Assembly (NCBI RefSeq): GCF_037038585.1
Contig: NC_092520.1
Location: forward strand, 13,771,001-13,835,000
Source of the DNA: Patagioenas fasciata
Lineage: Eukaryota; Chordata; Aves; Columbiformes; Columbidae
DNA length: 64,000 nucleotides
Direction of reading: 5' to 3'
Positions within the stretch are counted from its first letter, which is position 1, and each line of letters opens with the position of its first letter. Below the pieces are notes generated by a model. That model ran no database searches. It was not told the DNA's origin and saw only the letters and a list, made by a program, of their open reading frames with translations. Positions 12,548-23,645 of the stretch are shown one piece after another. Made by a program: the position numbers and the translations under genes.

Positions 12548-15500
12548 CCTTCCTTTTTATTTTGTGTAAACAAAGTAAAATAAACACAAGAATCTTTGAT
12601 CAGTCACTAAAGGACTGATGGCTATCCCAAATCCAGTCAGGAACCATCTTCACTTAGCGCTCAGTGTTTGGCACAGCTAATGCAGGAAGCACCAGAGATG
12701 TTGGATGTCCGACTTGCTTTGTCTGAGCAGAAACCGCTCCAGAATGATTTAAAATAATGTCTTAAGTGAGAAAGCAATGAACGGCTGGCTCTGTTTCTTT
12801 GCTGGTGTGAGCAGCAGTTAAGCACGTTCACTAACACTGTTCTGGAGAAAGCTGATGTTGCCTGTCATCCATGGGGACCTGCAAACCCACCTACTCTTCA
12901 CACATCCAGCTGACTTGTGAGGGTCCTTTCCAGTCCATCCCTGACCGTGCACTTCCCAAAGAGCCTGCCTGGCAGGCAGCACCACTGCTAGGACATGGGA
13001 AATTTGGCATAACGTCCAAACGCATGATGTTATGGGTTAGAATTAAATTGATGAACTGTTTCATTTGAGTACAATGTTGAGGACTCTCCTGTGTAGGAGA
13101 AAAATTGCCATACTCTGTCCTGATTCAGCTGGACTTGAGCTTTAATCTTCGGGCCAGATGTTGGTACCAGCTGATGTAAGCAATGTGGAGCAAAAGCTGC
13201 TGGAATGCAAGAGCTTGAGCATGAATTGCAGACTGAAGACGTACCAATGAATGACTTTAGCAATAACTTTTGGCTAGATAGCTGGGGTCCATCTGTGCTC
13301 GGAAAATGGTCAGCTGCTGACAACTGTCGTTAGCAGGAGTGCAACAATGGCAGAAAACTCTCCAGGGCAGGATTAAAGTGCAAGCATTAGGAGGAAGCTT
13401 TCCCTGCTGTTGCCCTGAATGTACCTTTTCTGTGGATAAGGGGCTTCACTCTGCAGTGGTGCCTTGCCAAGGGTGCATTTACCATATTGTGAAAAAGAAC
13501 TATGCTAAAGGGTAAAGCTGATGAAAGCTTGCACAAAATTATTTAACAATTTAGGAGAAAGTATCACCGAGCAGAAGCAGGTCTGCATTTTGAAATGACC
13601 ACTTGGGAAAGACTAGTCGAAGCTAGGCTCTTGGACAGATTTGAAAAGCTGCTGCCTGCGCATGCAGGAACAAATGGTTGTGACAATCTGCAGAGTAAAC
13701 AGCTGTTTTCAGGGAGAGTGGGAGAAGCGCAATCTGGAGAATGCAAGCACAGGCAGCAGCTTTCAGCCAGGTGGATGGGGCTGATGGATTATAAACTGAA
13801 GCTTATAAACACTTTGGGCAAACTTCTGTGCCTGCTTCTAGTCTGTGGATGTTCCCATCTCTAGGTCAAATCTCTGCTGTACATCCTGGGCAATTCTCGT
13901 TGACACTGCGGAAGATCAGTTTGGAATAATTTAAGTCAGATTTCAAAAAGTAACTGATCCACAGTGTGGGTAACACACCTTATTACTTGGATCAAGAAAG
14001 GTCTGTGAAATGTTGCTGGCTGTGTGTTCTTTTTGGGAGATGTATAAATTAGCTTTACCTAGTCACAAATTTATTCATAGGCTAATAACTAAAGGAGACG
14101 AGAAAGACCTATTGTGAAAAATTTTACTATCTTAAGCACAGAAGGTGCCCCAGCACCTTGAGAGAAATATTTGAATTCTATTTAGAATAATTATACAACT
14201 TGCCCAAATATGAGGAGGATTGGGAGCAAAGCCAAGGAAGGTTCACTGGCTCATTTCCAAGCATATGGAACAATTAAAAATGTTCTGAAACTGCAAAATT
14301 AGGGCTGAATATTGGGAGTTTTGGACAGTGTGCATTGGTTCAAGATGAACAGCACTTGAACACCACAGTGATGGATACATACAAGGATCTAATAATGCAT
14401 ACAATCCAGAGATATAAAAGTGTAGAATTCTGCTGATGCATAGGGGAAATAAGTGAAATCCAGCTATTACTTTTATTGGCTGTGAACACTTCACTTGAGA
14501 GACTTCATTACCTAGAAAGAGCTGGCATGGAAGCCCCTTATGTTCTTACTGGCTGTGAACATTTTCCATACAATTGGGACTTGTAATGTCAAAGCAACAG
14601 AACTGTTTTGGATTCTAGACTCAGAACTGTGGCCTCCAGGTCATAAATTTCATAATTTTATAGCTCACTTGGAGAACTCCATCTCTCTCTCCCCCCAGCA
14701 AAATTGGCTAGGAGTTCATGTGGGCCATTTACCCTCTTCAGAAAAAGGGATTTTGAATGACTAGGGTTTTTTTTGCCATTCATGGGTTGTATTGTTCATA
14801 TTGGGATCCTGGGCAGAGCTCCATGGCACATGTGGAAGATTTCTGTTCCCCTGGTCTTTATGGACATGTCCTTTCCAGGCCAGCATTTTTGCTGTATGCA
14901 CACTGATTTTTGATGTCACGTAGTCCACCAGTCTTACATCTCTTCTGGCCTCATTCTGGAAACTGTTACCTCTGACTGCCCTTGCTTGCTTCAGGGGAAG
15001 CAGTTTCATCAGTAAGACTATGTGTGTTTGAATAAAAATTTTGAGGAGGGGAGCCTTCCTTTGTTCTCCTTTAAAAATACCAACTGTAAAGGTTAAAGCT
15101 CTTGCTTTAACTAAATAATCAAATATAAGTTAATATATGATATTAAATCTAAAGATCACAGAATTGGGTGGGTGTGTATGAACTGGGGAAAATGCCTTGT
15201 TGGAGTTTGATATGCATTATGCACAAATTGTCCCTCCCTTGTAATGTCTTGTATGCTTTATGGCCAAAGCAAGCACGGCAATTGCATCTAATCTGGTCCC
15301 ACTCCAAAAGGTTCATAAACTTGCACAAGGGATCTGTGAAGTTGAATCAGAGAGACAAGAACTGACTGTTCTGTATAATCTAGCTATTTTGCTTTGATAA
15401 CATCTTATACAGCTAAGCCACTACCAGCTTCATGAGCCATTTTTATTTTACGTGTGATCAGATAGGCATTTACACAGTAGAAGCTTGGATATGCAGCTTT

Positions 15501-16482
15501 TTTAAAGCAGTTTGATGTTTTTATTTGCTAGACCTGCTGTTTCCCTGGTTTACCGTAGTGACTCAGACACAGGCTACAGAACTTGCTCTAAGATGGGCAT
15601 ATAGAAATGCATTCATCTGTTTTATTTTTATAGAAGAAACAGAAATCTGCGAATATTTTTTTTCTGATTCTAGCTAGCTATAAAGGTCATCTCAAGGTCC
15701 CTCCCAGAGATTCATCCTTGTTATGATGGGGGAAAGAACATTCCTCTCACATTAGACACGACTGAAGTGGAGAAGTGGAAGTGGAGAAGAAAGGAATAAC
15801 CGAAGGCCTTTCTCAAGCCCACAGCGAAATGCTTTCTGCTTTCAGTGAGACAAAATAGGAATCTGTGAATTTCTCCTGAGGCTCCTTCCTAATGTGGCAT
15901 AGCTCAATGTTACCCTCGGTTGAGAGCTGTGTCTGAGTGCCACTCTCAAGCCTGAAGGAAACAAATCCAGAAACAACCAAGAAGTATTGGCCTTTGTGCT
16001 TCCAGATTGTAATGTTAATTGCCTGATTTAACGCAACACATGTTAAGAAGTTCATCTGGAGATGGTTCTGCTGTTCTCAGTCTGTGTCAGATTTCTGTTC
16101 CTTTTATGAAATAAAATATCATTTGTAATTTTGATTTTTTTTTTTATTTGTCAGTTTGTCGTAGATCAAACAAAATCAGTTTTAAATGCAAGATTTTTAA
16201 TATATGTGTCTTCTTATGCTTTATTAATACAATCAACCAGCTTAGGAAAAACATATCAGAGATAACAAACTCACAGAGAGTATTCTTTCTTCCTCTCTTC
16301 CTTCAGAAAATATAGGTTATGCTTGTGAAGATTAACGGCTTGCTTTGGAAACTGGAGTGATCTATTTTTATTCAGGTGAGGTGAAATATGGACAGCAACT
16401 GTTTATGCCTTTTATGTCCTCCAGGGCCTGATTCTGTCAGGTTCATAGCAATATTGCCCCACAAAGCCCAAGCTTGGTGCAG

Positions 16483-16526
16483 GTGGAGCCCAGGACATCA
16501 GGGAGTGGAGCCCAGGACATCAGGGA
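16483..16526. repeat. 22-bp tandem duplication
   Basis: Two adjacent 22-bp copies of a unit beginning GTGGAGCCCAGGACATCAGG are essentially identical through the second copy, after which the sequence drifts. The near-identity suggests a recent event. Confidence 0.9.
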
Positions 16527-17873
16527 GTGAAGCCAGGTGAGAGTGTGGGGCCAGGAAGGAGCTTTGGCTGGTCTGTAGGTTCATGGCATGTTGTGCAATG
16601 GTTACACGGGTTTCCCAAACCTGTTCTTACCCTCCACACAAGCAGGAAGGTTGTGAGAACAGCCAACAAACCCCACAAGCAACACAAAACTCATTCACGC
16701 TTCCAGCAGGGAGAAGAGGGAACACATCTTGGACTCTGTCTCTCTTTTCTCCAGCTACCTTTTCATAATGTGAGCCAGAGCAACCTCATGGTAAATAATA
16801 AGTATCCAACTGATTTCCTTTTTATGCTATTGGATATTTTTAAGCTTTGCCCAGAAGGTATTGACACTTGGCTATGCATCTTCATAAGCAAGCGTGCTGA
16901 GAACTTTCAGGATGGAGCCCACACTGAAATGTTTCCTCTCTCTGGTTGCACTGCTGCATGACATAGGTCCGCACCAGCACGGAGTTTGAAGATATGGTTG
17001 ATGGACTGATAGGTAAGAGGAAGAAATGCAAATGCTGCTTCAGTTTGTCTGGTTACTTCTACAATTAACAGTATTTTCAATGTATGCTAACCCGAACTTA
17101 TGTTATAAGTGCAGAAGAAATTAGAACCTGGTTTACTGCTTTTGTCTGGCAGTAACTTAAAACACACATACTTTAAAACTATTTATTAATTGGATTTTAC
17201 ATGATGAATACCTAAGCCTTGTTTGCAGCAGGAGGTATGGGGATTTGCAATTTGCAAAACTGGTAGGTGGTGATTAGTGTGTTAAATCCTATTCAAAACT
17301 AGCCCGACTTATTTCTCAGCTGTGAGAGACATCTTTAGGCAAATGTCCTAATACATTCACTGTGTGAACAGTTTGTAGGTCAGTGACTGTACATTCAAAA
17401 GTGTTTTACTCAGTGATAAAATCTTCATCACACTTTCATTACCATAAACATGTGGTGACAAAAGTAGTTCAGAGCTTTGCACCACACGTTGGCTTTACAT
17501 TAATTCTCAATTACAATTCTCCTGGGGTTACCCACAATGACTCAAGGTCTTGCACTAATTGAATAGGAGGAAAAAATAAAATTAATGAGCTGCAAAGGTC
17601 AGTATGTGGCTTCTGACTCATATAATAACTTATTGTAAATACGTGAGAGTGGCTGTACAAGGCTACTACCTGTGTAGTCAGATGGCAGCCTATAAAGATT
17701 TGGCACCTGGGGTCTACTGCCTGTTTTCATTTGAAAAACCCCTCAACCTTATTGGTGCTTGGGGTGTCCATGATGTCTTTAATTTCTCCTGTTTTACTGC
17801 TATGATATATTGCACGTTTTGTGATTTTTCATCTTTGTATTTCTGATCTTGCTTAAGAAAATATATATATTGT

Positions 17874-17940
17874 GTTTGACCAAAGGTCCTTCTAACCTAG
17901 TGCTGTGTTCCCAGCAGTGAATGCTCAAATGAGAAGAAAC
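17874..17940 (+). repeat. Possible ancient amniote interspersed repeat
   Basis: The phrase GACCAAAGGTCCTTCTAACC and the following words (an AGTG-CTGTGTTCCCAGCAGTG series) resemble a repeat seen in turtles, crocodilians and birds, whose consensus reads roughly 'ggtccatctagcccagtatcctgtctcc'. I do not remember its class with certainty. The match is short and based on memory. Confidence 0.4.
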
Positions 17941-19965
17941 TGAGCAGTAGTAGTGTATTTTTTTTCTCAGCATTCTGTCCTGACTTCTAATTCAAGTTTG
18001 CTAGAGGCTGTTGGAAGTATTATATGTGTGGCAATGCTTGTGATATGGATGTTGTTGGACTAGTCTGGGTTGCAAGGGTCTGACCTCTGTGGCACACAAG
18101 AGTCCCTCCAGCCCTTGGGTCCCATCAGCACAGGCTTGCCGTGGGATGGATGAGGCCGGCTGTAAGTACACCGTAGAGAGGTTCTGCATGTTAACAGGGA
18201 CCGCTGTGATTTCCACATGTTGATGAAGCAGAGAAATCCTCACAGGAAAGAGAGACATTATAAAATGTCCCAGCTGTGGGAAATGCATTTCTTGTTCTTT
18301 TCAGCTATTTTTTTTTTTCCCCAGACCACAGTGACTGAGTTACAAGACAGAAATCTCTAGAAAACTGGATTTAGACATTGAAAAGTGGTTTTTTTTTTCC
18401 CCTAATCTGTGATTCATCAAGAATGTTCCAAGAGCTGCTCTTGAAAACATTGAGAAAAAACCAAAAAACCAAAGCTTAATAGGGAGACTGTCTGGGTTAC
18501 CACAGTGGCAGAAGCAAAATCTGGACCTGGTACATTTCCTACATCTCTACTGAAATAATTTACTAATGCCAGCTGTGGTGGTGACTATTTGTCCACTGGA
18601 ATGAAACCAGTCATTAGATACTAATGCCTTCTAGTCACTAATGACCTGTTCAAGATTTGAACCAATGATTTGCAGGTTAATGATCTCAAATCCTACTACC
18701 GATGTGCGTGAGACTATCTGAGAATTGTAGAGCAAGGGGGACTGAGCTACTTAGTAACACTTTTTAAAACAATAAGAAGCTAAGAAACATTTTTCTTACA
18801 TATGAATTGCCTTTGAAGTGTTCAAAAGTGATTGTATGAATTTGGGATCCAAATTCCACCCTTGGTCTCCTGAATACCAGGAAAATTATTTTTTTCCAAG
18901 CACCCAAAAGTATCATCTGGGGTCAATAAATGAACATAATCATGATCAACTAAGCCACGCTTGCTCTGAGTCCCTAACCATAAACTTTGAAATTTGCTTT
19001 TAGACACCCAAGGTGTCTGTGCAACCAATAATTCCAGTGTGACTTGTGTTCCTATGAAATTCCATATGTTGGTAGAAAATTTGGGCTCACGTCCCTGATT
19101 TAACCCCTATTCAGCAGTGTGAGCCGTGGCTTAAATGAAAATTGCGCCTTTGAGGTGATGGATAGAGCAATATATATCAAACTCATTCCACTCTACCTAT
19201 ATGGCTTTGCTTGTTCTTACAGTGAGCGGTTTCCATGTCCTGGGTCTCCAGTTCCTGTATCTGAAAGCTACGAAAAATGGCATTTGGGTGAAAATGGGCT
19301 CTTGCCCTGCATGTTGAGGTAAGAACCTTACTGCCATTAGTACGTTTTTAGGTGTAGGAATTTGTAAATCATATCTATCAGTACACAGAGTGTGAATGTG
19401 ACTGTGCATGTGTAAAGGCACCAGAATTAACGGCAAAGTAGCATTTAAAGGAATGGTGTACACATTGTAAGTCAAAAGACTGAGAAAAGCAAGATGAAAT
19501 AGAAGCAAGGGCAAGTGTTGGAAGCATTGATTATTGCTCCAAGGCCACAGACCTCATCACAGATATGGAGCCACTGATGCAAAACAATTCATGCTGGACA
19601 TGAGCCTTCTTTGGCAAGAGAGACTGTGAAGGCTCCAAACCTCATGTATCTCTTCACCACTCAGGATGAACCCAGAAAACTGGATGAGGACTCGTTAGCT
19701 GTTGTCCCTCACCCTCTATGTCACCATAAGTCATTCTGGACAATGTACTTGAACACACATATCTAAGTAGTTATAAGCATAGAGGAATGAGAGAAGTTTG
19801 AGAGAATGGATGTGAGGGAGGGAAATCTGCTTCTTTGAAAATAGAAGTCTACTTCCATATCTGGCTTTGCCTTGAGTTCTGCTGCTTTGTCAGCTCTACA
19901 GGAACCCTACTGAGGTACCTGAGCCTGTTACGGTCCTTGCTGTAGCTGCCATTATAAACCCAATG

Positions 19966-20056
19966 TTGTTATCCCAGTCCTGGAGGCACTATGTGATTTG
20001 ATCAATGTTATGAAAGGAATCTGCAGCTGAGCAGGAAGCTCTGGCACAGCCCCAGG
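19966..20056 (-). repeat. Possible MIR-type (CORE-SINE) relic
   Basis: Read on the plus strand, GTTGTTATCCC, GGAGGCACTATGTGATTTG, an AATGTTATGAAAGG piece and a GCAGCTGAGCAGGAAG piece follow the order of the reverse complement of MIR-like SINEs (ATTATCCCC, GAGGCACAGAGAGATTAAG, GGTCACACAGGAAG, GCAGAGC). The match is diverged and gapped. The call rests on recognition alone. Confidence 0.4.
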
Positions 20057-20236
20057 TAGTGGGTTGTCCTCTAAAATGCTGTGAAATAGTTTGGGGTTGG
20101 AAGTACGTGGAATGATAAATGGCAAGATCACTGATCTACTATTAGGAAAGTTATGCTATAAAGTTAACTAATTTCAAACCCAAGGTAATCCTGTATTGCT
20201 GCCAGTTGTGGAATGGCCTTGACAAGGTGTTATATT

Positions 20237-20314
20237 AGCTTAATTCTTGTCTTGTAACACACCACTTTGACCAAACTTTTGACACTTTGTACAGACAAGA
20301 ACTAAATTAAAGCT
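20237..20314. repeat. Imperfect inverted repeat
   Basis: The left arm AGCTTAATTCTTGTCT (20237-20252) and the right arm at 20293-20314 are reverse complements, apart from a six-base excess split over two places in the right arm. A 40-nt AT-rich spacer separates them. The outermost AGCTT and the inner CTTGTCT both pair. It could be chance or the relic of a small element; no target duplication is evident. Confidence 0.5.
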
Positions 20315-21817
20315 TTAGAGATAAAGCATATATATGGCTTTTTTACTTTGTACGAATGCAGAACTAACATTATGAAAGGGACTGGTAAATTATGGTACTG
20401 AGGTTTTATGAAATGTAATTATAGGTCCAAAGATATTTTGTGTGGAAGGAAAAAGCTTACTGTACACTATTAAAATGTTTTATGTCCAGAGATGACTGAC
20501 ACAATGCATTATGGGGCTAGAATAAGCATAATTGTCCAGGAAGAAATAATTGAAAATAATCCTTTAGATGTCAAAATAAAGCTATACATCATGTGAGACT
20601 GTCAGCAGTTATTACACATCTTTGGTTGTATAGACAAGCTTCCTTGGGGCTCATAATTTATACTTCTAGGTAAACAAAAACACTCTTAGTTATTTAGGAC
20701 GTCTGTTTCAGCACATCCACGGGGGCACCAGTGGACCACTTGAGTTTCAACTGGCCACAACTTTTGCCATTATCCTGCTGAGTTTATGGGACTCTGTGAA
20801 CCATGAGACCTCCCGAGTCCCCTACTCTGCTGTCCCCAAGTGCTCCCAGTGTCCCAGCAGCACTGGGGCTGGGTGGGAGCAGCTGCTGTTGCTCCCCAGC
20901 CCCTTGGGAAAGCCACATCAGTGCCTATGGCAGCGTGAGCGTGTGTGTTGGCTGCCAACCTGCTGGAGCTGGTGTGCACAGCCTCCCTTCCCTGCAAGGA
21001 CCACGTGCATCTGCTCTGTGGGATGGGAAAAATACTCTTCAAATGTGAGAAATTAGAGCTCTAGCTTTGGGACCACTCATACCTTGGGATGGAGGGGCAG
21101 GGTTTGCATCTTCAGCAGGCATTTCTAATTAGTGTTGTTTCTTAGCTGAAAATAAATCCATAAATGTGTGACTATGTTGATCTTTTTGAAAGCTGAGAGT
21201 CTTTGAATGCAAATAGTCATGTGTTTTGCATATAGGTTATGTTAATTACTTTAGTCAGCTTGACGGTAAATTATGAAAGTTTGTTTTGTTTGTGAATAAC
21301 AATAGCGATGTAGCACATAGGAACACCCTGAGAGTTAATTAACATTGGGTGACCAATTTGATATTCCTTGGATAAAAGCTCTGTACAAGTTGATTATTCT
21401 TGCTGTTCAGGAGGGCCTGTGGTACCTCTGCTTTCATGCAGCAGTGACTGACTTCATAAGAAAGCCCAGTAGAGCTCATTGAACTTCCTCTAGCAGCACT
21501 GACAAACAGTAATCATGAGCTAGCCCTCCCTCCTCCTATGCTACCAGTGATTAGTACATATTTAGCACCATGGCAGTGAAGAAAAATCATGCTCATTTTA
21601 TTTGTATGTGGTTGTATAGTTAAAAAAAGTAAAATCATATAGCGTTAATTGAAACCATAATCCATATCGGTATACGAATGCTGCTGTAAAAACATGTTCA
21701 ACTTTAAACTGCAAACCACATATATACTGTATAAGATGAACTTTGCTGATCTCTATGGTAGAGAGTTTTGCAGCTAGAATCATAATTATTCTCTCAGTGA
21801 GGATCATGGCTGGAGGA

Positions 21818-21984
21818 TGAAAAGGAGAAGAAGAAGAATGAGAAGGAGAAGGGGAAGGGGAAGGGGAAAGGGAAGGGGAAGGGGAGGAAAAAGAAGAAGA
21901 AGGAGAAGGAGGAGAAGGAGAAGGAGAAGGAGGAAAAGGAGAAGGAGAAGGAGAAGGAGAAGGAGGAAAAGAAGAAGGAGAAGG
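21818..21984 (+). repeat. Long purine-only (GA-rich) tract
   Basis: The plus strand is purine-only from 21840 to 21984, 145 bases without a pyrimidine. A similar run to the left is broken by a single T at 21839. Units are mixtures of GAAGGA, GGGGAA and GAAGAA. Such polypurine/polypyrimidine tracts can form triplex (H-DNA) structures and are mutation-prone. The lysine/arginine-rich and leucine-rich frames across it are repeat artefacts. Confidence 0.95.
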
Positions 21985-22934
21985 TGGCCAGCAGTGGAAG
22001 AGGGCATAGGTTGCTGGAAATGTTTTTTAAGAACTGATTCAGTATCTGCTGGTGATTTTGATAGCTGGTTCTGCCAAGTGAGATAGAATTACACGCCTTT
22101 CTGTATATGTGTGTTTACTTATATAAATACATACACGAAATGCAGTCTGTAAAACTGTGTTTTACATCATAGTTATACCAGCAAGAGAAAAAGGAGACAT
22201 GTCTGTGCTTCCTTGAATGTCCAGGAAGTGGTGATAGGATTTTTGAGATGACCTGGATGAAGGGAATAATAATAAAAGCGTAAGAGTGACTCGGGAAAAG
22301 CTTTACAAGAAATGATTGGATCAGGTGAGGAAGTACGTGAAGTGCATTTAACAGCATGAGAAGCATTCAAAGAGTAAGAGTGGCAATGGTGAGAGCCCGA
22401 GAATAAAAGTCCCCTGGAAAAAGCAGCCTGGCTGGATGCACGCTACCCAATTATGTGCTTGCAAATCTGCTGGGAACAATTTTTCATATACTTTTTTTGT
22501 TTAAAGTGGACAGAATTATTATTATAGCAGGAATCAAATCAGAAGGCATCTGAGGGAAAACTATCCCCAAAAGTTATGATTCATAATCTCAAAGAATGAA
22601 GGGAAAGAAGCAGCTTACCAATCAACTTTGCAGATGTGGAGAAAAGAGGATGTGTAACAAGAAACATGTGACTTGTGACACTAGAACTTCCTGGATATAC
22701 AAGGGTCAAAGAACAATGAAAAAATTTGCAACAAATACTTCTGATTATAAATATTGCAAGGCTTACAGTGAAAAGAACAGCATGTTATACAGTACAGATA
22801 GCAAGACATTCAAGAAAAAAACCTATATATCTGTTAAACCAACAATCTGATAGGGGCTTCAAGCATTTCAGAAGATGGCCTTAAAACTGAAAGTAATTTT
22901 GTTAAAATCGTATATAGATGGTTTAAGATCATAA
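21985..22934. other. Non-coding stretch, no gene seen
   Basis: No gene is recognised. An 84-codon plus-strand frame (22596-22850) lies just upstream of an old CR1 copy. It could be a very decayed continuation of that element, but I cannot match it to CR1 ORF2. Confidence 0.55.
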
Positions 22935-23645
22935 AAGTGGAATTTAATAAAGACCAACCTGAATATTGTATTTTAGAACAGAAAAATCCAGTGCAGAGTG
23001 GAGTAAAGTGGTTAATTTGCAGTGTTGTGCAAAAAGAGCTGGTGGCGGTGTTGGATCATAGACTGAAGATGGACCAACAATATAATATTGGCATAAAAAG
23101 TACTGATGTTTCTCCTGAATGCATTGACATATTCTAGGTGAGACACGTTTTTAAGTAATTTCGTTTACTTCAAATTTGTAAAACCTGTGTTGGAGTACAG
23201 TTTTGGATGTCACATTTTAAGAAAAATGCAGACCAACTTGAAAGGGGCTCAACAAAGAGAAATGTGACCTATGGGAAAAAGATGGAGGAACTGTTTCATC
23301 TAGAAAAGAGAAAGAAAAGTGGGGAACAGGACTTGAGTCTTCAACCATATTGAAGTTTAAGGAGGCTGGTGATCAATGGTTCTCCGTGTCCATGGAGGTT
23401 AGGATGAGAAGTAATCAGCTTAACTTGTAGCAAGGGAGGTTTAGGTTAGATGTTAGGAGAAACTTTCTAACTACAAAGATGGTTAAGCACTGGAACAGAT
23501 TGCCTCGGGAATCTGTGTGGTCCCAGGCACTGTCAGTTTTTAAGAAAGATCTAGTCTGTCAGAGATGGTCTAAGGCTGACTGAGCTTTTCTGAAAGTTGG
23601 AGGAGCTGATGGCTCCTTAAAAATCCTCCCTTTCCTACAGCACTT
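22935..23645 (+). mobile_element. Old, highly diverged CR1 LINE fragment
   Basis: The order of recognisable CR1 phrases runs from the late reverse transcriptase ORF to near the 3' end. In sequence they are a GTTGGATCATAGACTGAAGATGG piece ('VDHRL' region), GGAGTACAGTTTTGGATG (LEYCVQFW region), a stretch corresponding to the basic QRGATK region, GCAAGGGAGGTTTAGGTTAG, GAGAAACTTTCTAACTAC (RKNFL region) and GGTTAAGCACTGGAACAG. The wording is closest to the old CR1 lineages shared with turtles and crocodilians, unlike the younger copies in this window. It is 5'-truncated and non-coding. The 3' boundary near 23645 is approximate. Confidence 0.88.

Larger units (their letters stand above)
9381..17873. 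other. Non-coding stretch, no gene seen
   Basis: No gene is recognised. The longest frame is 144 codons (16527-16961, plus). It starts beside a 22-bp tandem duplication, contains no domain I know and has no signal peptide or membrane segment pattern. The region holds a TA microsatellite (11821-11851) and small tandem duplications at 12506-12547 and 16483-16526. A weak LINE-like or MIR-like word near 14200 was not strong enough to annotate. Confidence 0.6.
17941..21817. other. Non-coding stretch, no gene seen
   Basis: No gene is recognised. Frames reach 105 codons (19197-19514, minus) without family resemblance. A GC-richer patch at about 20790-21030 is open in several frames on both strands, which is typical of GC-rich non-coding DNA. 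A possible MIR relic (19966-20056) and an imperfect inverted repeat (20237-20314) lie here. Confidence 0.6.

Noticed and set aside
14190..14245. ACAACTTGCCCAAATATGAG, resembling a reverse-strand MIR core
   Set aside because: Only one phrase fits; the flanks do not continue the pattern well enough.
15153..15166. ATCACAGAATTGGG, resembling a CR1 3' terminus
   Set aside because: The match ends after about 14 bases and nothing downstream resembles CR1.
16527..16961. 144-codon plus-strand open frame
   Set aside because: No family resemblance, low-information composition and a second open frame overlapping in another phase. I kept it only as a point to check, not as a gene.
20770..21056. GC-richer patch open in three frames on both strands, possible exon
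   Set aside because: Simultaneous openness of several frames reflects base composition. There is no domain and no convincing splice-site pair.
21804..22086. Arginine/lysine-rich (plus) and leucine-rich (minus) proteins
   Set aside because: They are translations of the purine tract at 21818-21984 and not genes.
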